Assembly (NCBI GenBank): GCA_026122225.1
Contig: JANEZZ010001570.1
Location: 1,736,001 to 1,800,000 of the forward strand
Source: Heloderma charlesbogerti
Taxonomy: Eukaryota; Chordata; Lepidosauria; Squamata; Helodermatidae
Length of the DNA stretch: 64,000 nucleotides
Reading direction: 5' to 3'
Part shown: one piece after another, positions 54,696 to 64,000 of the stretch
How positions within the stretch are numbered: the stretch's first letter is position 1
How the letters are laid out: the number at the start of each line of letters is the position of its first letter
Made by a program: the position numbers and the translations under genes
Notes under the pieces: model-generated
Database searches by the model: none
Seen by the model: the letters and a program-made list of their open reading frames with translations, nothing else
Told to the model about the DNA's origin: nothing

Positions 54696-55483
54696 CTAAG
54701 GGCCAAAACAGAAATCACTTTAAAGATGTGGCTAAAAAATTTAAAACTTCATTTCTTCTAGAGTGAGTACAGGGGTCCCAATCCAAATTGGGACCCTAGG
54801 AAGGGGAATAGGCAGCTTTATCGCCTTCTGTCTGGTATGGGCCCAATCTGAATCAGGGGTCCAGCAATTTGCAAATTCTACTGCAAAAATAGTCACCCAT
54901 AAGGCATATAGAAACATAATCTTATGTAAACTACCTTGCATGCAGGATCATCATAGAAGCCTTGCTGGATGTGCCTCGCCCATGGTAGGTTCATTTGGCA
55001 AGTACCAAAAACTCTGCCTTTTCAGTTGTGGAAAGAACTGTCATCTGGAATCCTGAGGTGTGGTTGAAGGATACTTTACCCTGAAAGCTGGACCAGAATT
55101 GATTGGAGGGATGGTTCGGTAAGGCAGAGGAAGAGTTAACAGAACTCTGTATAACAAAGGATATAGGTAGGCAAGTGATACCATAACAATTCAGGGCTGA
55201 CAGCCTTTAGCACTTGGATGCCTGAAGAATTCAATCTATGGTGAAATGTCCTAATCCTCACCTCTTGGAATGAAAATTAGCAACCCAACAGATTTTGCAA
55301 TTTTCTGAAGGCTGAGACAGTTCTTAGTGGTTGAAACGTATCAAATTACAGACTTGACTGAGGGCAAATAGAGATTTAGGAACATATTTTGAGAGAAAAT
55401 GTGCATTTAAATATTTATTTTCAGAGGTTTAAAACAAAAATTGCAGATTAATGTGGAAACAGAATGAACTGGCGTTATGAGTA
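54696..55483. other. No gene; small piece of a palindromic MITE near 54757
   Basis: TCTAGAGTGAGTACAGG then GGTCCCAATCCAAATTGGGACC recalls the MITEs at 40588 and 41020. The rest is unrecognised. Confidence 0.45.
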
Positions 55484-55491
55484 GAAACATT
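55484..55491. repeat. Left target-site duplication (GAAACATT)
   Basis: It matches 56542-56549 (GAAACAGT) at seven of eight positions. Confidence 0.8.
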
Positions 55492-56118
55492 TAGGGCTAT
55501 GCACCACTTTGGCTCTGGAGCTGAATTCTGAACTGAAGCAGGGTGCTTTGGGCCACTTTGGGCCTCACCCAAAGTGGGTCAGGATCGGCACAAAGCAACA
55601 CAAAGAAAGCAGGTCAGGTTGCTCTGAAGTGTTTGGCATGCTTTGGAGTGATCCAGAAGCCCAGCCATGTGCCCTGTGCCACCCCTCCACCCAGTTGCGC
55701 ACTCCCCTCCCCTGCAAGCCCCCTGCTCTGTACCTGGACCCTTGGGATGTGCACCAGCAGCCATTAGCCTCTTTGAGAGAGCCACCATTGTGACTTCCTT
55801 TATTTCTGGAAATTGAATCCTGTGCAAATGGTGGCTGTAAGGCCACCATTTATGCAGGATTGTTTCCAGAGATAGAGGAAGTCACCAAAATGGTGACTCC
55901 CTTGAAGAAGCTGACAGCAGCATCCTGAGGGAACAGGTAAGGAGCACAGGGTTCACATGGTGCATTGGAGGCATTGGTGGGGGGAGAGCCCACTTTGGCC
56001 ATCCGAATCCCAGCTTGGCCCTGGAGCCCAAAGAGGGTCGGTTTGGACCCAAAGTAGCCCCGAAGTGGGTTGGGCCCACCTTGGAAGACCCAAAGCAGCC
56101 TCCAAGGAGGGTCAGGGG

Positions 56119-56126
56119 GTCCCTGC
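56119..56126. repeat. Left 8-bp target-site duplication (GTCCCTGC)
   Basis: It is identical to 56525-56532. Confidence 0.9.
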
Positions 56127-56524
56127 TAGGGATGGCCATGCTCCCGTCTTGGTCCGGGATTCTGGTGGACCGCCCGCACCTGTGTCTCCTGAGCCCCTCC
56201 CCCTGACCCCCTGCCCAACCCCTCCTGTGTTTGCCAAGCCACCTACACTTACCCAGGCGCACATAGACTTATACACAAAATGGCTCTGTGAATCTTGCAT
56301 ATATGGGTGATTCACAGGGCCATTTTGCGTATAAGTCTATGTTCACAGTATTGTGATTGCCATGTTTATTTCAAAACATGGCAACCACTGTGGAGATGGA
56401 CAGGGCCTGGGTAAGTGCAGGCAGCTTGACGAGTGTGGGGCTTGAGCACAGGTCCGGGGACATGTGAGCAGGGGCTGAGGGGCCCCCAGAGAACCCAGAT
56501 GGGAGGGATACCCATCCATCCCTA
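56127..56524. mobile_element. Nested hAT element of the TAGGGATG group (398 bp)
   Basis: Runs from TAGGGATGG to CCATCCCTA with perfect GTCCCTGC duplications. The centre is a hairpin: CATAGACTTATACACAAAATGG opposite CCATTTTGCGTATAAGTCTATG. Outward donors are at 56251 (minus, TGG|GTAAGT) and 56411 (plus, TGG|GTAAGT). A close relative is at 62525-62965. Confidence 0.9.
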
Positions 56525-56532
56525 GTCCCTGC
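56525..56532. repeat. Right 8-bp target-site duplication (GTCCCTGC)
   Basis: It is identical to 56119-56126. Confidence 0.9.
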
Positions 56533-56599
56533 ACAGCCCTAGAAACAGTTACTTACTTACATACTGCATTTTCATCCTGCTCTTCAGACAATTATTGTG

Positions 56600-56742
56600 T
56601 CCCAATAATTTTGTGGATCCACATTAGCCAAAACAGATTCCACTGTAATAGGAAATAAATAACTTGCAATTATGAACTATGAGGGGGAAAATATGAAAAA
56701 GTGACACAGGCTGGAAATAGTGAGGTTTGTCCATCCCTACCC
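56600..56742. repeat. Unclassified repeat, copy A (ends in CCATCCCTA)
   Basis: TGGATCCACATTAGCCAAAACAGATTCCACTGTAATAGG and TTATGAACTAT are repeated at 59085-59165. This copy ends TTTGTCCATCCCTA, suggesting another hAT right end. Confidence 0.5.
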
Positions 56743-57479
56743 AAGACATCATGCTCCCCAAGGCATGCCAAGCCATCAAACAGATAGAAGTTACTCTGTC
56801 CTGTTAATTGCTATTACTTCCCCATAGAGGACAGGGCCTCTTCTAATTGACCTTTAATTCAGATTTCTGTGCTTTTAAAAAATTAAAAGATCTTTAAGGG
56901 TTACACTTTACCCTTGTCATAAGGAGTTCCCAGTCTTTCTAAGCTTCACAGGAAGTGAGGCACACCTCCAACTGGGGCGCCATATTAACTATGGGATCAG
57001 GGAGTGGAATGAGCTCTGCAAGCAAAACATAAAAATAAGGCTACCAGCCTTTCTTTGTCGTTTATGTCCCTGTGCCTCTGACATCTGCTTGCCTGCTGGG
57101 GTGCTGCCAGTGCTGTAACTACTGAAAATGGATTACCTGCAGTAGCTGGAGGATAAGTGTACCTGCCCAAACACATCAGCAAAATGCTGGTTGTCCAGGG
57201 AACAGGGCCAGCACTGAGCAGAGGCAGAGAAGTTGGTGGGACAGGGAGGAGTGGGTCCATTGTCTTGGCAACAGAGACACTTCCACTCAGAGTAACTCCC
57301 TGTGGGATGCCTGGAGCACAGCCCTTAGGAGCTGCCATACGGGGCTGAAGTGTACGAGAGACTGAGAGGCATTTTTCCCCTGGAGATTCTGAGGAGAGTT
57401 ATCTGAAGAGATCCAGAGAGTGAAAGCTGACCATTTGAGAAAGGAAAAAAAAAAAACTGAGAAGACAACAGGAACTCTG
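56743..57479. other. No gene recognised
   Basis: No supportable feature. GGGGCGCCATATTAACTATGGG (56965) is an isolated curiosity. Confidence 0.45.
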
Positions 57480-57607
57480 AATTTAAGAAGGAGAGGGCCT
57501 TTTCCGTGCCAGTGCTCTGACTTTGGAATATGCTCTCTGAGGAAGTTCAACTGGTGCTGACATTACAAGCAGCTCACCCCCATATCAAGAATGTTTTATT
57601 TACTGAG
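57480..57607 (+). mobile_element. L2-type LINE remnant (C-terminal coding)
   Basis: GAGAGGGCCTTTTCCGTGCC, then TTTGGAATATGCTCTCTGAGG, encodes a decayed ERAFSV..LWNMLSEEV, matching the C-terminal RAFSVVAPTLWNSLPREL region of the intact L2. It is a short fragment next to a palindrome insertion. Confidence 0.55.
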
Positions 57608-57729
57608 GGAGCAATCCTATGTGTGTTTAGCCAGAAAAAAAATGTCCTACAACTCCCAGCATTCCCCAGCCAGCAAAGATGGCTGGGGAATGCTGGGAGT
57701 TGTAGGACATTTTTTCTGGCTAAACATGC
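57608..57729. repeat. Near-perfect inverted repeat, arms about 57 bp
   Basis: GCAATCCTATGTGTGTTTAG followed by CCAGAAAAAAAATGTCC, TACAACTCCCAGCATTCCCCAGCCA is mirrored after a 7-base loop by TGGCTGGGGAATGCTGGGAGTTG, TAGGACATTTTTTCTGGC and TAAACATGCATAGGA. The arms are almost identical, so the element is young or was recently corrected. A decayed half-copy lies at 61999-62075. Confidence 0.85.
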
Positions 57730-57863
57730 ATAGGACTGTGCCCTAAGGTGTTTAAAATTGTATTTCCTGCTTCTGCCTGAGAGTTTCTGCCAGCTTTGAG
57801 GGGACCCCAGGCAACATGCTCACCCACCCTGCCACAGCCCTGCTAGTCAGCCTTCACTCTTTC

Positions 57864-57903
<40 letters not shown>

Positions 57904-58301
57904 ACCTGGCAGTGGCAGCTCCTCCTCCTAACCCAGCCCCATTGGGAAAAGGAAGCTCCATGGCAGCTGGCTTGGCAAAGCCGCTTAAAGACCACACCTT
58001 TGTCTCCCCTGTGCCCCCTCGGGCCACGTCCCCCCGAGGGCAGCATCTGATTGTTCGGATAGCTGCTACTCAAAATGTAAGGGAAGAAACATTTATTTTA
58101 AAATAGCATGCTATGGGGCCTGCAGCTTTGCCCGTCCAGCTACTGCAGTGCTTCCTTTTGCCAACAGGGTCAGGCTAGAAGGAGGAGGAGGAGCCACAAC
58201 CACCTTCAAGGACTAATTTGGGGGCCCTCATAGACTGTGGGACCCCAGACCTGTGCCCCACTGTCTGGCCCTGATGGTGCCACTGCCTCTCTGCTGTGTA
58301 G
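57730..58301. other. No gene; contains a TTTC microsatellite
   Basis: Nothing identifiable apart from the microsatellite annotated separately. Some phrases (GGGGGCCCTCATAGACTGTGGGACCCC) resemble the 63577-type hAT interior. Confidence 0.4.
57859..57903. repeat. (TTTC)n microsatellite
   Basis: About 11 TTTC units. Confidence 0.95.
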
Positions 58302-58309
58302 TTTTAAAG
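58302..58309. repeat. Left 8-bp target-site duplication (TTTTAAAG)
   Basis: It is identical to 58521-58528. Confidence 0.88.
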
Positions 58310-58520
58310 CAGGGATGGGCAATTATTGCCTCCCGTAGCCTCCCCACAGGCCACACACACCCTGCAGGTACTGGGGAAAAAGCAGCCGTAATGGCTATGG
58401 AGCAACAAAAGGGTCAAAATTGGCTTGATCGCAAACTAATTTTGACCCTTTTTTGTCCCTAGCCCCTATGGATGCCATTTCTTTTCACATGCAGCCTGGG
58501 AGCCATGTGTTGCCCACCCG
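58310..58520. mobile_element. Complete small hAT element (211 bp)
   Basis: Starts CAGGGATGGGCAA and ends TTGCCCACCCG, with perfect TTTTAAAG duplications. The interior holds a hairpin, CAAAAGGGTCAAAATTGG..AATTTTGACCCTTTTTTG. The terminal motif is shared with 17263-17398, but the interior differs. Confidence 0.87.
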
Positions 58521-58528
58521 TTTTAAAG
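58521..58528. repeat. Right 8-bp target-site duplication (TTTTAAAG)
   Basis: It is identical to 58302-58309. Confidence 0.88.
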
Positions 58529-60454
58529 TTTTGTACCTTCTAATTGTTATTGTTGCATGAAGGATATGTTGTGATGTGTTGTTTTTATTGCATTGTATTT
58601 TTATGACTACCCTGGAACCTGTCATGACAAAGGGTGTTCTAGACATTAAAAAAAAAATCCCAAGAGGAGAGTGGGGAACAAAATAGCAGCAGTCTTCTGC
58701 CCTCACACAGCCATTCGATCAGTGGCAGCTCCATAGCCTAGGAATGCAAAGTCAAAGACTGATGCCCCCCAACCTAGCTGCATCCCTACGCAGGCCTGTG
58801 TAGCCAGAAAAAGGACTGAAGACTCTAATTGCTATGTTGAAAAAATCCCTCAGGCAATTCAGACCTATGAACTGTAGTGCAAGTCCATTCTAGATTCAAT
58901 CTGCACAATACATTTTCTGTTAATGCCATGCACTTCCTGATCAAAGTTCGGCAAATGATAGTGGGAGGGCTGTGTTAAAATCTATTAGGAACCAACGTTC
59001 ATTATACCACTGTAACAAGAAGAAGCTAAAAAGTTTTTAGAAATCAAAACTTTTTATGGAAGTGTTCCATTTTAACTGATTATTCATCCATTGGATCCAC
59101 ATTAACCAAAATCTATTCCACTGTAACTGGAAATGAATAACGTCTAATTATGAACTATAATGAGGAAAAGGAAAGAATAGCTGTGCTACAATAGCAGCCC
59201 ACTCGTTTCTTATTTCTGAGTCAATTCTATTTTTATTGCTACATATTTTATTGCTTTTATTACAAAAGAGAAATCTAGAAAGCACAAAAATCTTTCCTCT
59301 TTTTTTGCCTTTAAATTTTGCTAGGCCATCAAAGGTTTTGCCTGTTTTATGAGACATAGATAACACAGACAGCTCAAAGGCATATTAATGTTCTTTAACT
59401 CAAAAAGTTGAGTGCTAGCCAAGATTATCTTGATTTGAAGGGTGTAGCTCCCACTTCTGCTCTCAGAAAAGCCCCAATAGTTTCCTTCAGCAGGAAAAAA
59501 AGGCTCCTCAAACATTTTTGTCCTGAATCATTTGAAATGTGTTGATCAAATGTGCCTAGCTGAGAAGCCTCTCAGTGACTGTAGCAGCTAGCATATCTCA
59601 CAGTTGCTAAAGTCACCTGTCTCCTTCTACCAGTATCTGACTTCTTTTTAGATCTGAAGCATCAAAGAGAAAAAAGGAAGTTGCTGCTTACAAGAGTCTC
59701 ATATGAACCATGCCCATATCCCTGCTCCCTACAAAAGATGTAACATGAAGTTGGCATTGAAATGCCAGGGGCTATCTGGATGCTCGGGTGAATTTGAACA
59801 CAACTGTTACAAACCTGGGACTTTTAATTCAATATATTATAAATGGAAAGCCATACACCATAACAATGGAGTTGAAATACATAAATAGCAACATTCTTTT
59901 TAAGCTATAGTGTGTTTATCTATAGTTCACATAGGTCTAGAAGGTGGTTTGCTAATTCTCCAGACCCTCAGGGCCAAACCATAACTTACATTAAAAACAA
60001 GTTTGAATCCAGATCTAGACCACAGAATATGTGTGGGGGGATGCGGGGGGCAGGATCAATCTTTTCCTTCCACACCATTCTCCTGCTGAACATTGCTTCC
60101 TTGGAGCTGCTATTTGCTCCAAAAGCTGCTATTTCCTGTAAATAGCAGCTTCAGAGGAAGAATGTCCAAACTGGAAAATGGAGCACAGAGAAAAAGTTAA
60201 TCCCTTTCTCCTAGTTCCAATTTCAGAGGCATGACTGCTTTTTATAAAGAAAAGGATGAGGGGCATCCAAAGCATAAGATTCAAACACACCTTTGATGTA
60301 ATATCTAACTTGACTGTAAGAACAGAGTTCAGATTATAAGGAGTTTTTCTATACAAGGCTGTTAATCTGCTGTATCTACTTTCATTTTCGTCACAGAATT
60401 GAGATTCCAGAACTACACAAAGAGCATTTCCTTTCCTGATTTTCTGCTACATAA
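58529..60454. other. No gene; repeat copy B at 59085-59165
   Basis: 59085-59165 is the second copy of the repeat at 56600-56742. The rest is AT-rich and unrecognised. Confidence 0.45.
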
Positions 60455-60665
60455 CCTCTAGGTGGCACTGTGGTTTAGTGGAATAGCACAATTACACAAG
60501 TGGAAAAGCATTTTCTTAAAGCGTTTTCCCTGCTCTAAAAGAATTTGCCAAAAGTGCTGTTTAAAAACAGAAGCAAAACTGCAGGGTCACGATGTCGTCT
60601 AAAGAATTCATAAGCAACTGTGAATAGGGAATGATGAGGCACAATAAATGTCTCATATAGAAAAG
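60455..60665 (+). repeat. Unclassified dispersed repeat, copy A
   Basis: CTCTAGGTGGCACTGTGGTTTAGTGGAATAGCACAATTACAC..AAAACTGCAGGGTCACGATGTCGTCTAA..GCACAATAAATGTCTCATATAGAAAAGC. A second copy in the same orientation is at 61745-61975. The GTGGTTTAGTGG phrase faintly recalls a tRNA A box, but no B box is present. Confidence 0.6.
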
Positions 60666-61744
60666 CTTAAGAAACAAAGTGTTTAGGTTTTCATACATAA
60701 ATTATCACCTGCATATAAGTGAACAGTAATTCCCCCTTATACAAACAACATTCAGCAACTATCTTAAAACTGATAATATGAAGGGAGGGAAAGACTGAAA
60801 AAAATGCTGTCTTGATAAACACTGCTCACTTTGGGTAACTATAATGTCTGCTGATAAAAGGCAACCCATTATTTCTTCATAGCAGGTAAAATCTATATTC
60901 TAATTTGTGTTTGTCATAAAAGGTTTTATAAAATGTATGCTCAATGGTTTTCTGTAGGTGCCTTTGTATCACTGATATCGCTATTTTCTTGTTAGTTGTG
61001 TTGGAATATCTTATCAGAACTGTTAACAGAAGAGACTGAACATTCAGTTGCATTCTTACATCAGTGGTTTTATAGTAATAAACTATGTGAAATACTTAAT
61101 TAACACAGATATAAATGCTTAAAATACGATCTGTTAGTTGAACTGTCAGTTCTGGGAAAAATAAATGGGCACCTGTGTAGCACATATAAATGAACTGTCT
61201 GTACCATGTAGTTTAAAATAGCATGAAGAAATTCCACTTCTTAAATTGCCCAGACATGGTTAGCCCTTGTATCAATTCTCTTGCAGCCAAGATTAACCTG
61301 ATTATTTGTTGTAAAAATATAAACATTTTCACCTTCACTACATCCTAACTATTGTTCACATATAATAGAGTCTATATACTTGGGATATTGACCCAGGTCT
61401 GGTGTGACATCTGGATCTATGCAATTGTCATTCTGTGTCCATTTGCCTTTAAATAGATGACAGAAGCCTACAGGTAGTTCAATAACTAATTTAAGCCCTA
61501 ACGTAATATCTTTGGTGACATATCAATCACATCACATTTAACTTCTGCATGACTGAAGGAGCAGCCTTTCTTACATCACACAGAGTGCTGGAAGATCCAC
61601 TAACTCCCCAACACATAGTACTAATAGAAGGAGGTACAATGAAAATGCTTTTTTGATTTCTTAAGCATACAATGAAATGAATGAACAATGAATTACTCAG
61701 AGAGAGTTAGCCAAGGCAAAGCTCATTCCCTGCCTCTGAACCCT
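60666..61744. other. No gene recognised
   Basis: AT-rich spacer between the two repeat copies. Confidence 0.5.
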
Positions 61745-61975
61745 GTGGAATAACACAAAAGTGGAATAACACAAATGCACACGTACAAACAGCACTTTCA
61801 GAAATAATACTGCATTTTCCCTGCATAAAATAAACTGGGAAAGTGTACTGACAAAATATAAAGTGAAACTGGAGGATCACAGTGTCATCTAAGCAAGCTG
61901 TAAAAAACCATGAGTAAAGAATTGAGAGTGCACAATAAATGCCTCCTGTCATGTAGAAAAGCTCTAGGAATTAGC
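61745..61975 (+). repeat. Unclassified dispersed repeat, copy B
   Basis: Shares GAATAACACAAATGCACAC, GAAACTGGAGGATCACAGTGTCATCTAAG and GCACAATAAATGCCTCCTGTCATGTAGAAAAGC with 60455-60665. Confidence 0.6.
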
Positions 61976-61998
61976 TGTGGCACAGAAAAAACAACTAA

Positions 61999-62075
61999 AA
62001 GCACAATCCTGTGCATGTTTAGAAAGATAAAAGTCCTACAACTCCCACCATGCCCCAGCTAGGCATGATAGTCCA
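61999..62075. repeat. Half-copy of the 57608 inverted-repeat family
   Basis: GCACAATCCTGTGCATGTTTAGAAAG, then AAAGTCCTACAACTCCCACCATGCCCCAGC, matches the left arm of 57608-57729. The right arm is mostly lost. Confidence 0.55.
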
Positions 62076-62516
62076 CAAAATCTTATGATTTGTTTATCTT
62101 TAAGAAGCCACAAGACTATTTATTGTTTTTGCTGAAACAGACTAACCTCGTTTTCCATCTGGAAATTCTTGTATAGAAGGGAAGGGTCCTTCGAGGGGAA
62201 AAAAAAAGCAATAAGGACTCCAGTGAGAACAGTGGAACACAGCAAATGCTTAAGGGAGATTCTAGAAAAGATTACAACTAGAAGAATGTCCCCTAGCACA
62301 GCAGAGACCCAGAAGCCAAGGCAAGAAGTTCTTATCATTTTGTCTTTTTCCCCCCATGACATTTTATTTTATTTTTAAATAAAGCTCAAAATAAAGGCAA
62401 CAAAAAGAACATACATAATAATATAACAAGATCACTAACAAAATAGAGAAACTCACCAACTACAATTCTTATAGACATGCTTGCAGAACATGCTGACATG
62501 CTTGCAGAATAGCCAG
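62076..62516. other. No gene recognised
   Basis: AT-rich. TGCTTGCAGAA / CATGCTGACATGC is locally duplicated at 62478-62510. Confidence 0.5.
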
Positions 62517-62524
62517 AGTAAAAC
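62517..62524. repeat. Left 8-bp target-site duplication (AGTAAAAC)
   Basis: It is identical to 62966-62973. Confidence 0.9.
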
Positions 62525-62965
62525 TAGGGAGCGTGTGGGCTCCCGTCTCAGTCCAAGATTCTGGCAGACCACCCGCCGTGCCTCCCGAGCCACTCCCACC
62601 AAGCCCCTGACCCCACTGCTAAGCAACCTACCTGGACCCCCTCTGCCTCTGCCGTGATGGCCATGTTTTTAAAAAACATGGCAATCACAATACTGTGCAC
62701 ATAGACTTATATGCAAAATGGCGCCATGAATGTTGCATATATGGGCAATTCACAGTGCCATTTTGTGTATAAGTCTATGTGCACAGTATTGCGATTGCCA
62801 TGTTTTTTCAAAATGTGGTGATCGCAGCAGAGACGGAAGGGGCCCAGGTAAGTGCAGGGGGCTCGGCGAACAGGCATGGGGCTTGAGCACGGGTCTGGGG
62901 ACATGCAAGTGGGGGAAGCGTCTGGGACTGAAGAGCCCGAAGGGAGGGGCACCCATCCATCTCTA
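62525..62965. mobile_element. Complete hAT element of the TAGGGATG group (441 bp)
   Basis: Runs from TAGGGAGCG to CCATCTCTA with perfect AGTAAAAC duplications. The centre is a hairpin, CACATAGACTTATATGCAAAATGG opposite CCATTTTGTGTATAAGTCTATGTG, flanked by GATGGCCATGTTTTT/AAAAACATGGCAATC repeats. Outward donors are at 62630 (minus, CAG|GTAGGT) and 62848 (plus, CAG|GTAAGT). Confidence 0.9.
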
Positions 62966-62973
62966 AGTAAAAC
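62966..62973. repeat. Right 8-bp target-site duplication (AGTAAAAC)
   Basis: It is identical to 62517-62524. Confidence 0.9.
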
Positions 62974-63334
62974 AGCCTACACAGAATCTTACTATATAAT
63001 GAAAGATTCAATTATTAAAAAATCTTTTGATTTAACATGCTGTGTTAAGGGTTTTCCATGTTCACTAAAGCCCCATACTGCTGGGAAATAACAGCACTTA
63101 ATCGACATGCCCTTAACAGAAGCATTATTTAGGCAATATGCATATGGAATTGGAATCCTGTGCTGTGGCTAGTTCCAGCTTAACCAGTACCTTGGAGCTG
63201 GTTGAGTGCCAGTTACAGAGTGGGAGACCTACTGTAAGTCCCACATTTGTCTGTTCACTTGAATAGACACATGGAATCTATGCAACTGAAGCTACCGTTC
63301 CATGTTACAGGTACCCAAATGACAACCAGTGCCA
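62974..63334. other. No gene recognised
   Basis: No supportable feature. Confidence 0.5.
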
Positions 63335-63405
63335 TCCACATAGAGTTGGAATGGACCTTGAAAGTCATCTAGCCCAACACCCTGCTCAGTGCAAGGTAGC
63401 CACAA
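63335..63405 (-). mobile_element. CR1 LINE, 3' terminal fragment
   Basis: ATAGAGTTGGAATGGACC, then AAAGTCATCTAGCCCAACACCCTGCTCAGTGCA, is the reverse complement of the conserved CR1 3' end (GGGTTGGACTAGATGACC...CCAACTCTAT). Only the 3' UTR remains. Confidence 0.8.
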
Positions 63406-63568
63406 GTAAAGCATTTCTTCTTACTCCTCCCACACAGAGGCTAATATTTCTCCATAGGGCAGAATGAGCAAAATAGCAGACAGAGACGGGGCAGGGGGCT
63501 TATTTTTAAGTTCCTTTTGAATTTATGGCACAGAAAGGATTCAAGCTTTGTATTTCATTTATGCTGTT
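63406..63568. other. No gene recognised
   Basis: Short unannotated spacer. Confidence 0.5.
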
Positions 63569-63576
63569 GTTATTAT
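63569..63576. repeat. Left target-site duplication (GTTATTAT)
   Basis: It matches 63886-63893 (CTTATTAT) at seven of eight positions. Confidence 0.75.
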
Positions 63577-63885
63577 CAGAGCCGGTGTCAAGGGTAGGCA
63601 TGGGGAGGCACCTGTCAGGGGCCCACATCCCAGCAAGGGTCCACTGACAAGAGCCCCTGGACTTGCTCCTCCTCTTTACCTGCCTCTTGTTCTGGCCCAG
63701 ATAAGGCTGGTGGAGGGAAGGAGGTGCAGTCAACTGGCTCTCTGCAAGTGGTAGCAATGATGAGAAAAAGGATGAAGAGCAATGGCATCTGATGACAATG
63801 GTGGTGAGAAGGTAGAATCATTGAGGGAGGGGGCCCATTGAGGGTGCCTTGCCCAAGGACTCTCAAAAACCTGGAGCTGGCACTA
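63577..63885. mobile_element. hAT element (CAGAGCCGGTG type)
   Basis: Starts CAGAGCCGGTGTCAAGGGTAGG and ends CCTGGAGCTGGCACTA. The terminal inversion is short, as usual for hAT. A diverged copy in the opposite orientation lies at 48751-49012. No coding capacity. Confidence 0.78.
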
Positions 63886-63893
63886 CTTATTAT
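63886..63893. repeat. Right target-site duplication (CTTATTAT)
   Basis: Pairs with 63569-63576. Confidence 0.75.
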
Positions 63894-64000
63894 ACTGCAG
63901 TGGCGGGAACCAAACTGTGGGCCTTTTAAAAGTATAACTTAAAAATTTACACTTTCTAAAGTCTGGCTTTACCAGAGTTTTCCCTGACCCTGACACAGCC

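Larger units (their letters stand above)
55492..56541. mobile_element. hAT element (TAGGGCTATGCA type) with a nested insertion
   Basis: Starts TAGGGCTATGCA and ends TGCACAGCCCTA, with near-perfect duplications. Its interior is a large hairpin: CACCATTGTGACTTCC..GGAAATTGAATCCTGTGCAAATGGTGGC mirrored by GCCACCATTTATGCAGGATTG..GGAAGTCACCAAAATGGTG. Flanking GGCCCACCTTGGA-type phrases are inverted on the two sides. The nested element at 56127-56524 interrupts its right arm. Confidence 0.83.

Overview
This window looks like intergenic or intronic DNA of a squamate reptile, most probably a lizard. The diagnostic features are a Sauria SINE with perfect target-site duplications (28747-29085), a tRNA-Ala-like SINE head, a MIR/CORE-type SINE with an L2-like tail, several L2 and CR1 LINE copies, an L1 ORF1 relic, and a very dense set of non-autonomous hAT-type DNA transposons. 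I recognise no host protein-coding exon, tRNA gene or rRNA gene. Almost every open reading frame over 60 codons is either a piece of a retrotransposon or an accident of simple repeats and palindromes.

Layout. 1-9.2 kb: two hAT right ends cut by the window edge, a tRNA-derived SINE head, L2 relics, one complete small hAT element (3930-4152) and an L2 fragment (4376-5310). 9.2-14.1 kb: a nearly full-length, young-looking L2-type LINE on the minus strand (3' tail, reverse transcriptase, apurinic endonuclease, GC-rich tandem monomers at its 5' end), split by a 972-bp palindromic hAT element with an 8-bp duplication. 14.8-16.7 kb: an L1-derived element carrying ORF1 but no ORF2, with an 18-bp duplication. 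17-34 kb: isolated unique-looking DNA with palindromic hAT elements at 18537, 21570, 24253, 29435 and 31783, the last with another nested inside. 34-44 kb: CR1, MIR-like and 5S-derived pieces, several palindromic MITEs and microsatellites, and an L2 relic next to a hAT insertion. 44.8-49.7 kb: a cluster of five or more hAT-type elements. 49.7-64 kb: mostly unannotatable AT-rich DNA with a CR1 copy broken by a hAT element, a nested hAT pair at 55492-56541, and hAT elements at 58310, 62525 and 63577.

The main discovery candidate is the family of palindromic hAT elements (10517, 18537, 24253, 29435, 32974, 44842 and 46970, with a variant at 53772). They share TAGGGATG-type termini and, in most copies, 8-bp duplications. 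Inside they are inverted repeats built from smaller inverted repeats: about 21 copies of a roughly 37-bp palindrome with the half-site GTGATAGGCTACGTA, a second palindrome with half-site TTAGTCTACGTA, and hairpins with the half-site GCAAATGGCGGC, which resembles a YY1 site. Each arm also carries a match to a 5' splice donor (usually MAG|GTAAGT) pointing outward to the nearer end. The same outward donors recur in other hAT families here that share little else internally. Whether these sites serve as transposase-binding subterminal repeats, as mobile splice donors, or both cannot be settled from sequence alone.

The nesting gives a clear relative chronology. CR1, L2 and MIR-like relics are oldest. 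The CAGGGCTGTGCA-type hAT elements come next, then the TAGGGATG-type elements that interrupt them. The young L2 was itself interrupted by a palindromic hAT element.
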